The notes under the pieces were generated by a model. It was not told the origin of the DNA and made no database searches. It worked only from the letters and a program-made list of their open reading frames with translations. 64,000 nt of DNA from assembly GCA_963756495.1 (NCBI GenBank), contig CAVWNS010000009.1:372001-436000 (forward strand). The letters are read 5' to 3'. Source of the stretch: DATFDN01 sp963756495 (GTDB taxonomy: Bacteria > Pseudomonadota > Alphaproteobacteria > Acetobacterales > Acetobacteraceae). Positions 24,561-33,027 of this stretch are shown here, in pieces. The position numbers and the translations under genes are program-made. Every line of letters begins with the position of its first letter. The stretch's first letter is position 1.

Positions 24561-26058
24561 CTCGACTTTGGCCTTTTACGCGGCGTAGCAAGCGGCGCCG
24601 ATCAGGGCATTGATTGTCGCGTTGGGAATTTGGACGAGATCGGCCGTGGTCGGGGATGTGCAGAAATCATGATGTGTCCAGAGTTCGCGGCGGACAACGG
24701 CAAGCGCGTCGCTGAAGGTTGGTAGAGGTTTTGGATACCAACTCGCGGCACGCGGTGTTGACGTGGTTCTGGCTTGCAGATCCTGAGCCCAGAGAGCGAT
24801 CAGGGAGAATAGCCCCACCAGTGCTGGCATCGTTCTGGCGATCGCGGGGTCTGACCATTGGCGCTGAGTTTCGACGCCGAGGTGGCGACGCACTTCAGCG
24901 AAGGTCACTTCGATTGACCAGCGGTGAACGAACCAGCGGAGGATGTCGACCGGGTCTGCATCGAGATCGGTGCACAGGAATGCCTGTGGCCGGAGTTCGC
25001 CAGCGACGTCGCGGACCAGCACGTAGCGGATCGGCACGAGCCGGCCAGGATGGTGCCACAGGGCTGTGCCGGAGACGATCTCGACCAGGCGTTCGCCGCG
25101 GCCATACCAGCCAGTCACCTGCAGGCGGCGCCAGCGCGTCTTGGGATTGACCAGACGGTCGGCCAGGTTGGGCTGCCTTTTCCCGATGACGCGCGGTCGC
25201 CCGACGGTGCCGGGCTGGCGGCGAAGTGGCGGATCGAACAGGCGCGCATCCAGCCGCAGGCGGGTGATCATGCAGATGCGCCGCCGCACAACGTTCAGCA
25301 GGTCAATGGCGGCGTAGCTGCTATCGGCCACTCCGATGATCCGGCGGCCGGGCAGCCATCGCGAAGCCTGCAGCAGAGCCTGCCGGCCCCAGTCGGTCAG
25401 CTTCTTGTGCCGCCTCTGCCGCTCGCTGGCATGGCGTTCGGAAGGGGCGAGCACGGTCAGGAACGGCAGGGCCCAGACTCGGCCAGCCCAAGAGACGTCG
25501 GGCAGCAGCATGACCGAGAGCCAGCGTAGGCCACTGGCTTTGACGAAGTGGCCCTGTGAGGAGCGGACCGGATCGCGATAGATGCCCCGCGTTTTGATCT
25601 TCGGCCCCCACCGGCGCTCCAACGTCTCGTCGAGACCGATGATGACGGGACCTTCCGGCACGAAGGTGCTGACCAGCAGGCGTAACAAGCAGCGCGCGAC
25701 CCGGCGGCTCGACCAGCGGTTGCGGTTGAGAACCCGATGGTAGTTCGTGAAGCACGGATCCTGTTCCAGGCCGGTGACGCGCAAGGCCGCAGCCACGGTG
25801 CGTCGTCCAGGGCTGAGGACGGCGCCGGTGATCAGCACCAGTACGTGCTGCCAGGTTGGGGCCGTGAAGGCTCGGCTGAACGGCTCCATCCAGGAAGCCA
25901 GTTTCGTTGGGCGCTGTATCCCTCGACAATCCGCTCGGCATCTGTCCCCCGAATCAGCGCTCGGGAAAGACTCGCCGGTATCAGGTCAGCCGCGAACCCC
26001 AGGCTCGATCACAAGCAATTCAACACCGGCGAAAGATCTGAAAATGGCCAAAGTCGAG
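24561..26058 (-). mobile_element. IS4/IS701-like insertion sequence, 1498 bp
   Basis: The ends are the perfect 13-base inverted repeats CTCGACTTTGGCC (24561-24573) and GGCCAAAGTCGAG (26046-26058). A perfect 5-base target duplication CTGAG flanks it at 24556-24560 and 26059-26063. It carries one intact transposase gene on the minus strand whose stop codon lies just inside the left repeat. Insertion occurred a few bases before the ribosome binding site (GAGGAGG) of the ISAs1 transposase, showing that this is the younger of the two elements. Confidence 0.88.
24576..25889 (-). CDS. DDE transposase of nested IS (IS4/IS701-like)
   Basis: Intact transposase of 437 residues with an RNase H-like DDE core. 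Probable catalytic residues are Asp in IIGLDETLERRWG (about residue 85), Asp in IIGVADSSYAAID, and Glu in WSIEVTFAEVRRHLG. The HKKLTDWGRQALL region precedes the second motif. The N-terminal part (TAPTWQHVLVLITGAVLSPG) matches the conserved start of large transposases often listed as DDE_5/IS701-like. It reads through almost the complete 1498-bp element and shows no frameshift, unlike the host ISAs1 gene, consistent with recent activity. It could be expressed from its own subterminal promoter. Confidence 0.88.
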   Translation of the reverse strand: MEPFSRAFTAPTWQHVLVLITGAVLSPGRRTVAAALRVTGLEQDPCFTNYHRVLNRNRWSSRRVARCLLRLLVSTFVPEGPVIIGLDETLERRWGPKIKTRGIYRDPVRSSQGHFVKASGLRWLSVMLLPDVSWAGRVWALPFLTVLAPSERHASERQRRHKKLTDWGRQALLQASRWLPGRRIIGVADSSYAAIDLLNVVRRRICMITRLRLDARLFDPPLRRQPGTVGRPRVIGKRQPNLADRLVNPKTRWRRLQVTGWYGRGERLVEIVSGTALWHHPGRLVPIRYVLVRDVAGELRPQAFLCTDLDADPVDILRWFVHRWSIEVTFAEVRRHLGVETQRQWSDPAIARTMPALVGLFSLIALWAQDLQARTTSTPRAASWYPKPLPTFSDALAVVRRELWTHHDFCTSPTTADLVQIPNATINALIGAACYAA

Positions 26059-26074
26059 CTGAGGAGGTTTCCCG

Positions 26075-27197
26075 ATGGCTGGCCCGGCTCTGCTCGATCA
26101 TTTCTCGGCGCTCGACGACCCGCGCCAGCCCGGCAAGGTGCTGTATCCGCTGCCCGAGATCATGCTGCTGGTGCTGTGCGCGACGCTGTCGGGAGCCGAG
26201 GACTTCGTCGAGATGCGGTTCTGGGGGCGCAAGAAGGTGGCTTTCCTGCGGACCATGCTGCCGTTCAAGCACGGCATCCCGTCGCACGACACGCTCAATG
26301 ACGTGATGAATGCGCTCGACCCGGAGCTGTTCTCCGCCTGCTTCACGGCCTGGGTCGAGGGCGTGCGCGAGGATGCGCCGGACATCGTCGCCCTCGACGG
26401 CAAGACCTCGCGCCGCGCCCGCCGCGGCGAAGAGCATCCGCTGCACGTCGTCAGCGCCTGGGCGGCGCGCCAGCGCCTCGTGCTCGGTCAGCAGGCGGTC
26501 GGCACGAAGTCCAACGAGATCGTCGCCATACCGCTGCTGCTCGAACGCCTGCACCTGACCGGGGCCTGGTCACCATCGATGCCATGGGATGCCAGACCAA
26601 GATCGCCCAGGTCGATCATCGACCGGGGCGCCGACTATGTTCTGGCGCTCAAGGACAACCAGCGCAGCCTGGCCGACGAGGTGGCGATATTCTTCGCGGT
26701 GCCGACCGAGCGGTGCGGCGAGCCGTTCGAGACCGTCGATGCCGATCACGGCCGCATCGAGACCCGCCGCCATTGGGTCAGTCACGACGTGGACTGGCTG
26801 ACCACCGAGCGCCGCTTCCCCGGCGAGCCGCGCTTTCCCGGCCTGCAAGCGCCATCGCCATGGTCGAGGCAACGGTGGAGCGCGACGGCGCGACCTCACC
26901 GCCCGCCGCTTCTTCCTGTCGTCGTTGGCGCTGGACGCCCGAATTCCTGGCGCGCGCCGTGCGCGCGCACTGGGGGATCGAGAACCGCCTGCATTGGGTG
27001 CTCGACGTGGTGTTCCATGACGACCTGATGCGCCTGCGAACCGCAGCACGGGCCGAAAAATATGGCCACCATCAAGCATATGGCGATGAACCTTATCCGC
27101 GCCGCCCCAGGCAAGGACAGCCTCAAAGTCAGACGCAAAACCGCCGGCTGGAACCAGCACTACCGTCCGCGCCCTCATCACCCGGACAGCTCAGTGA
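26075..27197 (+). pseudogene. ISAs1-family transposase, multiply frameshifted
   Basis: The protein begins MAGPALLDHFSALDDPR, with GAGGAGG eight bases upstream, and reads in one frame to about 26560 (CATLSGAEDFVEMRFWG and VALDGKTSRRARRG, with the first catalytic Asp). It then shifts at least three times: near 26560-26590 (restoring IDRGADYVLALKDNQ), near 26850 and near 27050-27170. The last parts read HWGIENRLHWVLDVVFHDD and, in a further frame, MATIKHMAMNLIRAAP, followed by VRALITRTAQ and TGA at 27195-27197. All conserved blocks of the family are present in order, so it is a recognisable but dead copy unless some shifts are sequence errors. Confidence 0.88.
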
Positions 27198-27261
27198 CCT
27201 TCAAGCGATTCCCCTGGTCCGGGTTGCCGGCGATTGCCGCCGGTCCTATTCAACACCCAGG

Positions 27262-28452
27262 ATGAACCAGATCGCTCCTTTGGCCGAAAGCACGCACCAG
27301 CACGTCAGCTTCGACGACGGGATGATGCTGGACTGCGGCGTGCGCCTGCCGCGTCTGACCATCGCCTATCGCACGTACGGGCGGCTGAACGCGGCGCGGT
27401 CGAACGCCATTCTGGTCTGCCATGCGCTGACCGGCGACCAATACGTGGCCGAGCGCCACCCGATCACCGGCAAGGACGGCTGGTGGGACATGCTGGTCGG
27501 CCCGGGCCGGCCGGTGGACATCGGGCGCTTCTTCGTGGTGTGCGCCAACGTGCTGGGCGGATGCATGGGCAGCACCGGGCCGCGCAGCGTGCGCGATGAT
27601 GCCGACGCGGGCCATTCGCCGTCGGGGTCCTCTCTTTCGGAGCCTTCTTTTTGGGGCACGGCGTTCCCGCCCATCACCATCCGAGACATGGTACGGGCGC
27701 AGAAGCGGCTGATCGAGCATCTGGGGATCGCGCGGCTGTTTGCGGTGATCGGCGGCTCGATGGGCGGAATGCAAGTGCTGCAATGGGCGGCTGACTATCC
27801 CGACGCGGTCTTCGCGGCGCTGCCGATCGCCACTGCCGCGTATCACTCCGCGCAGAACATCGCCTTTCACGAGGTCGGGCGCCAGGCGATCTTTGCCGAT
27901 CCCGACTGGCAGGGCGGCCGCTACTGGCAGACCGGCGCGATCCCAGCGCGCGGGCTTGCGGTGGCGCGCATGTGCGCGCACATCACCTACTTGTCGGAGC
28001 AGGCCTTGACGCGGAAATTCGGCCGGCGCGTGCAGCCGGCGCCGAAGAACCCCGGCGAGGTCCTGCAACTGTTCGGCGAGATGTTCGAGGTGGAAAGCTA
28101 CCTGCGCCACCAGGGCAGCACTTTCGTGCAGCGCTTCGATGCCAATTCCTACCTCACCATCACCCGCGCGATGGACTATTTCGATCTTGCCTCCGATCAC
28201 GGCGATGACCTGGCGGGGGCGTTCCGCGGCACGCGCACGCGCTTCCTGCTGGTCTCCTTCAGCTCCGACTGGCTATTTCCGACCGCCGAGAGCCGGTCGG
28301 TCGCGCGCGCGCTCAACCGCGCGGGGGCGAATGTGAGTTTCGTGGAAATCGAAACCGACAAGGGCCACGACGCGTTCCTGCTCGACGAGCCGGACTTCCA
28401 CCGTAGCGTCGCGGGTTTCCTGACTGGCTGCGCCGCCCACGCGCGGCTCTGA
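27262..28452 (+). CDS. metX: Homoserine O-acetyltransferase
   Basis: Transfers an acyl group from acyl-CoA to L-homoserine, the committed step of methionine synthesis; 396 residues. Alpha/beta-hydrolase triad: Ser166 in GGSMGGMQVLQWA, Asp336 in SSDWLFPTAES and His369 in DKGHDAFLL. The oxyanion/substrate segment VCHALTGDQY and the motif VVCANVLGGCMGSTGP are typical of MetX. Residues about 111-134 (GHSPSGSSLSEPSFWG) replace the short loop usually seen before the FPPITIRDMVRAQ strand. Only 45 bases separate ATG 27262 from the end of the ISAs1 element, so the native promoter has been moved or replaced. metW, normally adjacent, lies 3.8 kb downstream. Confidence 0.95.
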   Translation: MNQIAPLAESTHQHVSFDDGMMLDCGVRLPRLTIAYRTYGRLNAARSNAILVCHALTGDQYVAERHPITGKDGWWDMLVGPGRPVDIGRFFVVCANVLGGCMGSTGPRSVRDDADAGHSPSGSSLSEPSFWGTAFPPITIRDMVRAQKRLIEHLGIARLFAVIGGSMGGMQVLQWAADYPDAVFAALPIATAAYHSAQNIAFHEVGRQAIFADPDWQGGRYWQTGAIPARGLAVARMCAHITYLSEQALTRKFGRRVQPAPKNPGEVLQLFGEMFEVESYLRHQGSTFVQRFDANSYLTITRAMDYFDLASDHGDDLAGAFRGTRTRFLLVSFSSDWLFPTAESRSVARALNRAGANVSFVEIETDKGHDAFLLDEPDFHRSVAGFLTGCAAHARL

Positions 28453-28610
28453 GCTTGCGCGGTGCCGGCCCGTTACATCGGGCGCATCGATCCGCGCTCC
28501 TGAGGCTGCGTCCGACATCGACCGGAATGGGGCAGCTCTCCGTTTCGTGACTTCCTTCCCTAAGACGTATTGGACATCTGTAGAGTTTGTCACATGCAAG
28601 GGCTGGGCCC

Positions 28611-31064
28611 GTGCCGAACCCATGGCTGCTGACGAGGCTGACGGCGGAAACGGAGGTTCCGACCGCATTTGACCACGACACTGACGCGGGTGTCAGCCAT
28701 ACCCTTGGGACAATGCGGCCCGGCTGGATCGTGGTGCGGCATTGTTGCTTTCGCGATAGGACAGCAGGCCATTTGCCGGCGGCCCCGGTTACCATACGCT
28801 GCGCGCTCGTTCATCCGAATCTCGGGATTGCCCTGCTCAGCGTTTCTCCGGATGCGCGGGTGCCGGACGCGGCCGGCCGCCTGCGGCGGGCGCTCGACAC
28901 CATGCAGTTCCGGGCGATCTTCGGCGGCTGGCCCCCCATCGTGTACCAGCATCTGACGCCGCGGGAGCTGCCCAAGCTCGACTCACTGCTCGCCAAGGCC
29001 TTTGCCGGGCCGCCGCTCTCGCTGCATGGGGGCAATGCCTGGGTTGGGGCGACCCTCCGGGTGCTCACCTGCGGGGCGCCCTCGGGGGCGGGTGCGCCGG
29101 CTGCCGGAGCCGGGGCGTCGGGCTCCGAACAGCGCCGCGGATCGGGCCGGAGGCGAATCGAACGCGCGGATCGCCTCCGCCGCCCGGTTTACGGCTCCCA
29201 CAAGACACGGCTGGTTTTCTGGGGCTATCTGCTGATCCCCGCTCTTAGCATCCTGCTGCTGGCGTCGGGGGGCGCGGTCTGGCTGCGCGGCGCGGTGGAC
29301 GGACCGCCGCTCGAAACCGCCCGGCTCGCCTCGCCGACGCGCATGGCCGCAACCGTGGAATCCCAGGCTCCGGACCGTCTCTCGAGCGGGGCAGCGGTCG
29401 CGTTGGCGGCGGATGCGAGCACCGGTCCGGTGGTTCCCGCTGCGCCTGTCGTGTCCGCATCTGTCGTTCCGCCGACCAACGAACCCGCGTTCCTGCCAAC
29501 GCGCGATGCGCTGCCTTTCAGCGTCACCCCACCCGCACCCAAGCTGGCGCAAGCCGACCGGTCCGACCCCGTCGTGCAGGTGCAGCCGCCAAGCGATGCG
29601 GCGGTGGCCGATTCTGGCGCGAACCTCACTGTCTCGGCACCGACGCCGGAACCGCCGGCAGGGGCATCGGAGCCGCCTGCCGCCGGGCTCGCGCCGCCCG
29701 TCCAGACCGTTGTTGGGGTGCCGTCAAGCATCGTGCCAGAGGTGCCATCGATCGTCGCCAGCGCGACGACCCCGCCGATCCAGTCACAGCCAACACGCCA
29801 ATCAGAAGGGCCGGCGGTGGCGGACCCCGACGCGACTCTCGTCGTCCCGGGGCCGGTGCCGGAACCGCCGGCCGGGGCATCGGAGCCGCCTGCCGTCGGG
29901 CTCGCGCCGCCCGTCCAGACCGTTGTTGGGGTGCCGTCAAGCATCGTGCCAGAGGTGCCGTCGGCCGTCGCCAGCGCGACGACCCCGCCGATCCAGTCAC
30001 AGCCAACACGCCAATTAGAAGGGCCGGCGGTGGCGGACCCCGACGCGACTCTCGTCGTCCCGGGGCCGGTGCCGGAAGCGCCGGCACAGGCTTCGGAGCC
30101 GCCTGCCGCCGGGCTCGCGCCGCCCGACCAGACCGTTGTTGGGGTGCCGTCGAGCCCCCCGCCGGAGGTGCCGTCGGCCGTCGCCAGCGCGACGACCCCG
30201 CCGATCCAGTCACAGCCAACACGCCAATTAGAAGGGCCGGCGGTGGCGGACCCCGACGCGACTCTCGTCGTCCCGGGGCCGGTGCCGGAAGCGCCGGCAC
30301 AGGCTTCGGAGCCGCCTGCCGCCGAGGTCGCGCCGCCCGTCCAGACCGTTGTCGGGGTGCCCTCGGGCACACCGCCGGAGGTGCCGTCGGCCGTCGCCAG
30401 CGCGACGACCCCGCCGATCCAGTCACCGCCAACACGGCAGTCACAAAGGCTGGTGGTGGCGGACCCCGACGCGACTCTCGTCGTCCCGGGGCCGGTGCCG
30501 GAAGCGCCGGCACAGGCTTCGGAGCCGCCTGACCCCGCACTCACGCCGCCCGTCCAGACCGTTGTCGGGGTGCCGTCGAGCACCCCGCCGGAGGTGCCGT
30601 CGGCCGTCGCCAGCGCGACGATCCCGCCGATACGGTCAGAGCCAACACGCCAATCAGAAGGGCCGGCGGTGGCGGACCCCGCGTGGGTGGCCGAGACGCC
30701 CGATTTGTCCGCCCCCTCCATGCCGGCCACCCTTCCCCCGTCCTCTGATGTCGCGCCGGCGGTGCCGGTTGCGAGCACCTTGCCGGCACAGCGCCCGATC
30801 ACCAGGACGGAAGAACCCAGGAGACTGGGCTCACTGGCTGCCGGCCGCGTTGTCGCGCGTGCCGCACCGGAACGGCCGATGCCTTCCACCATCCCGGCGA
30901 TTTCGATGCTGGTTCGCCCGACTCACGCGCCGCTTGCGACGGCGCTGCGCGTGGCCGGCAGCGTTGGCGAGCGCTGCCGGGCGATCACTCTGAAGGTGCA
31001 GCTTGGGGAGGAACCGTCCAATGCCGAACGCGACTACCTGCGCAACGGCTGCCGGGGTGGCTAA
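28611..31064 (+). CDS. Large membrane-anchored protein with Pro/Val-rich tandem repeats
   Basis: About 817 residues, no recognised full-length family. Part 1 (to about residue 205) is soluble and presumably cytoplasmic, with WIVVRHCCFRDR, IRCALVHPNLGIALLSVSPD and PPLSLHGGNAWVGATLR. Part 2 is one transmembrane helix (FWGYLLIPALSILLLASGGA). Part 3 is a long periplasmic-type region of about 500 residues, rich in Pro, Ala, Val and Thr, including five 71-residue repeats (VADPDATLVVPGPVPEAPA). The end has two Cys (GERCRAITLKVQLGEEP and YLRNGCRGG). Start GTG 28611 has AAGGG eight bases upstream; ATG 28713 is an alternative. It overlaps the OmpA-like lipoprotein gene by 44 bases, which links the two as an envelope pair. 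Function unknown. Confidence 0.72.
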   Translation: MPNPWLLTRLTAETEVPTAFDHDTDAGVSHTLGTMRPGWIVVRHCCFRDRTAGHLPAAPVTIRCALVHPNLGIALLSVSPDARVPDAAGRLRRALDTMQFRAIFGGWPPIVYQHLTPRELPKLDSLLAKAFAGPPLSLHGGNAWVGATLRVLTCGAPSGAGAPAAGAGASGSEQRRGSGRRRIERADRLRRPVYGSHKTRLVFWGYLLIPALSILLLASGGAVWLRGAVDGPPLETARLASPTRMAATVESQAPDRLSSGAAVALAADASTGPVVPAAPVVSASVVPPTNEPAFLPTRDALPFSVTPPAPKLAQADRSDPVVQVQPPSDAAVADSGANLTVSAPTPEPPAGASEPPAAGLAPPVQTVVGVPSSIVPEVPSIVASATTPPIQSQPTRQSEGPAVADPDATLVVPGPVPEPPAGASEPPAVGLAPPVQTVVGVPSSIVPEVPSAVASATTPPIQSQPTRQLEGPAVADPDATLVVPGPVPEAPAQASEPPAAGLAPPDQTVVGVPSSPPPEVPSAVASATTPPIQSQPTRQLEGPAVADPDATLVVPGPVPEAPAQASEPPAAEVAPPVQTVVGVPSGTPPEVPSAVASATTPPIQSPPTRQSQRLVVADPDATLVVPGPVPEAPAQASEPPDPALTPPVQTVVGVPSSTPPEVPSAVASATIPPIRSEPTRQSEGPAVADPAWVAETPDLSAPSMPATLPPSSDVAPAVPVASTLPAQRPITRTEEPRRLGSLAAGRVVARAAPERPMPSTIPAISMLVRPTHAPLATALRVAGSVGERCRAITLKVQLGEEPSNAERDYLRNGCRGG
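29604..30668 (+). repeat. Five in-frame tandem repeats of 213 bp
   Basis: Repeat starts at 29604, 29817, 30030, 30243 and 30456, spaced by exactly 213 bases, and the sixth start at 30669 breaks off after VADPAWV. Units 2-5 are nearly identical over most of their length; unit 1 is the most diverged. Each encodes 71 residues that include PPVQTVVGVPSS and VASATTPPIQSQPTRQ. The exact period and the conserved frame show expansion by unequal crossing-over or slippage, with selection to keep the frame. Confidence 0.95.
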
Positions 31065-32295
31065 GCGAGGGGCCGGCCTTCTGGCCGGAGTGCTCTGCCT
31101 CACGGCGCTGCTCGCGAGCTGCGCGGCGCGGCCGCCCCAACAATCCGCCGCGGAACCGCCGAGCAACCCTTTGCCGCTGCGTCAAGCCGTGGCGACGCTC
31201 GCGACGGCCCTGGTGACGCACGCCCAGCTCCCGCCGGCGCCCGCCTCCGGGCGCTATCCGATCACTATCGATCCGTGGATTGACGCCACGAGCGGCTATC
31301 AGGTCGCGACGACGCGCCTCATGCAGGCGGAGATTGAAACCCTCGCGCCGCAACATTTCCCGCAACTCGATCTGCTGCCCTTCAACGACACCTCGCTTGC
31401 ACGCAAGCCGATCGTGCTGCTCGGCGCCATCGCCCCGGTCAGCGGACCCGGCAGCGATAGTCCCGCCACCGGCAACCCCGGTGCCTACCGGATTTACGGC
31501 GTGCTGGCCGACCTCAGCACCGGCAGGGTCGTCTCGGCCGAAAGCGTCTGGACGCGCACAGAGGACGTGGACGCCACGCCGCTGGCGTTCTTCCGCGACA
31601 GTCCCGCCTGGATGCCCGACGAGAGCATGAACGCCTATTTGCACACCGCCGCGGCGCGTTCCGGTGACCCGATCGATCCGGTCTATCTGCGGACGCTACA
31701 GGCCGAGGCCCTGCTGGCCGACGCCACCAGCGCCTATGACGACGGGCATTACGCGCCGGCGCTCGAACTCTATCGCCAGGCCGCCGCGCTGCCCGACGCC
31801 GGCCACCAGCTAGAGATCTACAACGGCCTCTATCTGACCAACCTCTCGCTCGGCAACCGGCAGGCGGCCACCGATGATTTCGGCCGACTGGTGGATTACG
31901 GGCTGCGGCATCAGCGTCTGGGGCTGAAGTTCCTGTTCCTCCCTGCCTCCACCGCCTTCTGGCCCGACCCAGCCATCAGCGGCCCCTACCCGATGTGGCT
32001 GCACGTCATCGCCGAGCGCGCCGGGGCTGACAGTTCCTGTCTGAGGATTAACGGCCATGCCAGTCCGACCGGCTCGGCGGTGCTGAACGACCGCCTCTCG
32101 CTGGCGCGCGCGCGGCGCATCGAGACAGACCTGATCGGTAACGACCCCGCGTTGCGCGGCCGGCTTTCGGCCCGGGGCTATGGGTCACGCGATCCGATCG
32201 TCGGCACCGGGCGCGACGATGCCACCGACGTGCTCGATCGGCGGGTGGACTTCCAGCCGCTGGCCTGCGAGCAGAGGACAGCCGTGAGCGGATGA
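31021..32295 (+). CDS. OmpA-domain lipoprotein with FlgO-like and TPR-like regions
   Basis: Outer-membrane lipoprotein of 424 residues. The signal peptide ends in the lipobox LLASC with Cys34. Residues about 50-230 form a domain like the FlgO/CsgG-type assembly proteins: LPLRQAVATLATALVTHAQL, FNDTSLARKPIVLLGAI, a conserved AYRIYGVLADLSTGRVV. A helical TPR-like part follows (ADATSAYDDGHYAPALELYRQ). The C-terminus is an OmpA peptidoglycan-binding domain with CLRINGHASPTGSAVLNDR and LSLARARRIE. ATG 31021 has a strong GGGGAGGA eight bases before it, inside the upstream gene; GTG 31057 would give a shorter signal. Its stop overlaps metW by ATGA. The pair with the preceding gene suggests an envelope-spanning structure; the role is unknown. 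Confidence 0.82.
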   Translation: MPNATTCATAAGVAKRGAGLLAGVLCLTALLASCAARPPQQSAAEPPSNPLPLRQAVATLATALVTHAQLPPAPASGRYPITIDPWIDATSGYQVATTRLMQAEIETLAPQHFPQLDLLPFNDTSLARKPIVLLGAIAPVSGPGSDSPATGNPGAYRIYGVLADLSTGRVVSAESVWTRTEDVDATPLAFFRDSPAWMPDESMNAYLHTAAARSGDPIDPVYLRTLQAEALLADATSAYDDGHYAPALELYRQAAALPDAGHQLEIYNGLYLTNLSLGNRQAATDDFGRLVDYGLRHQRLGLKFLFLPASTAFWPDPAISGPYPMWLHVIAERAGADSSCLRINGHASPTGSAVLNDRLSLARARRIETDLIGNDPALRGRLSARGYGSRDPIVGTGRDDATDVLDRRVDFQPLACEQRTAVSG

Positions 32296-32972
32296 GCGTA
32301 ACAGCCCCCGTCAGCGCACGTCCGGCCGCGAGCGGCGCCGACACCACCGTCCGCTTCGTCGCGAAGAACATGCGGCTCGACCTTCGGCTTATCTCGGAGA
32401 TGGTCGAGCCCGGTGCGCGCGTGCTCGATATCGGCTGCGGCGATGGCGGGCTAATCGATCATTTATTCACCACCAAGGGGTGCGACGCGCGCGGCATCGA
32501 GATCGACATGGCGCTGGTCACGCGCGCCGTCGGGCACGGGTTGCCGGTGATGCACGGCGACGCCGACATCGACCTGGCGCACTATCCCGACAGCGCGTTC
32601 GACTACGTCGTGCTGTCGCGCACGTTGCAGGCGGTCGAGCGCCCACGCGAGGTGCTGCGCCAGATGCTGCGTATCGGCACGCGCGCGATCGTCAGCTTCC
32701 CGAACTTCGGTCACTGGCAGGTGCGGCTGCAGTTGCTGACCAAGGGACGGATGCCGATGACGGCGACCTGGGACCGGATGTGGTTCGAGACGCCGAACAT
32801 CCACCCCTGCACGATCCGCGACTTCTTCGACCTGTGTGCGACAGAAGACTATGTCGTGGAACGCTGGCTGGCGGCCGACGAGGCAGGTGGGCGGGGGCCG
32901 TGGCGCCGCTTCCCGCGCCTGGCCAACCTGTTCGGCGAGCAGGCGCTGTTCCTGCTGCGGCGACGCGCATAG
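32292..32972 (+). CDS. metW: Methionine biosynthesis protein MetW
   Basis: SAM-binding-fold protein of 226 residues that works with MetX in the acylation of homoserine in many proteobacteria. Motif I is VLDIGCGDGGLIDHL; further family segments are ARGIEIDMALVTRAVGHGL, HGDADIDLAHYPDSAFDYVVLS and the diagnostic VSFPNFGHWQVRLQLL. The C-terminal LANLFGEQALFLLRR is typical. The initiator overlaps the stop of the OmpA-like lipoprotein gene (ATGA), so its translation is coupled to that gene, not to metX. Confidence 0.94.
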   Translation: MSVTAPVSARPAASGADTTVRFVAKNMRLDLRLISEMVEPGARVLDIGCGDGGLIDHLFTTKGCDARGIEIDMALVTRAVGHGLPVMHGDADIDLAHYPDSAFDYVVLSRTLQAVERPREVLRQMLRIGTRAIVSFPNFGHWQVRLQLLTKGRMPMTATWDRMWFETPNIHPCTIRDFFDLCATEDYVVERWLAADEAGGRGPWRRFPRLANLFGEQALFLLRRRA

Positions 32973-33027
32973 TTCGATACGCCACCCGGAAGCCCTTCAC
33001 CTCTCCGGCAGGCGCCATCCGGCCGAC

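Larger units (their letters stand above)
24484..27216 (+). mobile_element. ISAs1-family insertion sequence, interrupted by a second IS
   Basis: The element is bounded by 17-base terminal repeats matching at 16 positions: CAGGGCAATCGCTTGAA at 24484-24500 and the complement of CAGGGGAATCGCTTGAA at 27200-27216. Subtracting the nested element and its duplicated target leaves about 1.23 kb, the normal size for ISAs1 elements. The transposase gene reads left to right but is frameshifted. The left end and promoter region are separated from the transposase by the nested element at 24561-26058. It occupies the divergent region between the chorismate mutase operon and metX. No clean direct repeat flanks it. 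Confidence 0.85.

Noticed and set aside
27217..27261. SAM-II type riboswitch before metX
   Set aside because: Only 45 bases lie between the IS end and the start codon, and no matching stem or pseudoknot sequence was found.
29604..30668. CRISPR array
   Set aside because: The repeat unit is 213 bases, contiguous and coding; there are no short repeats with unique spacers and no cas genes.
29225..30892. 555-codon open frame on the minus strand opposite the repeat gene
   Set aside because: It mirrors the 213-bp repeats (period divisible by three keeps all frames open). The plus-strand frame has the signal-like domain structure, start site and overlap with the lipoprotein gene.
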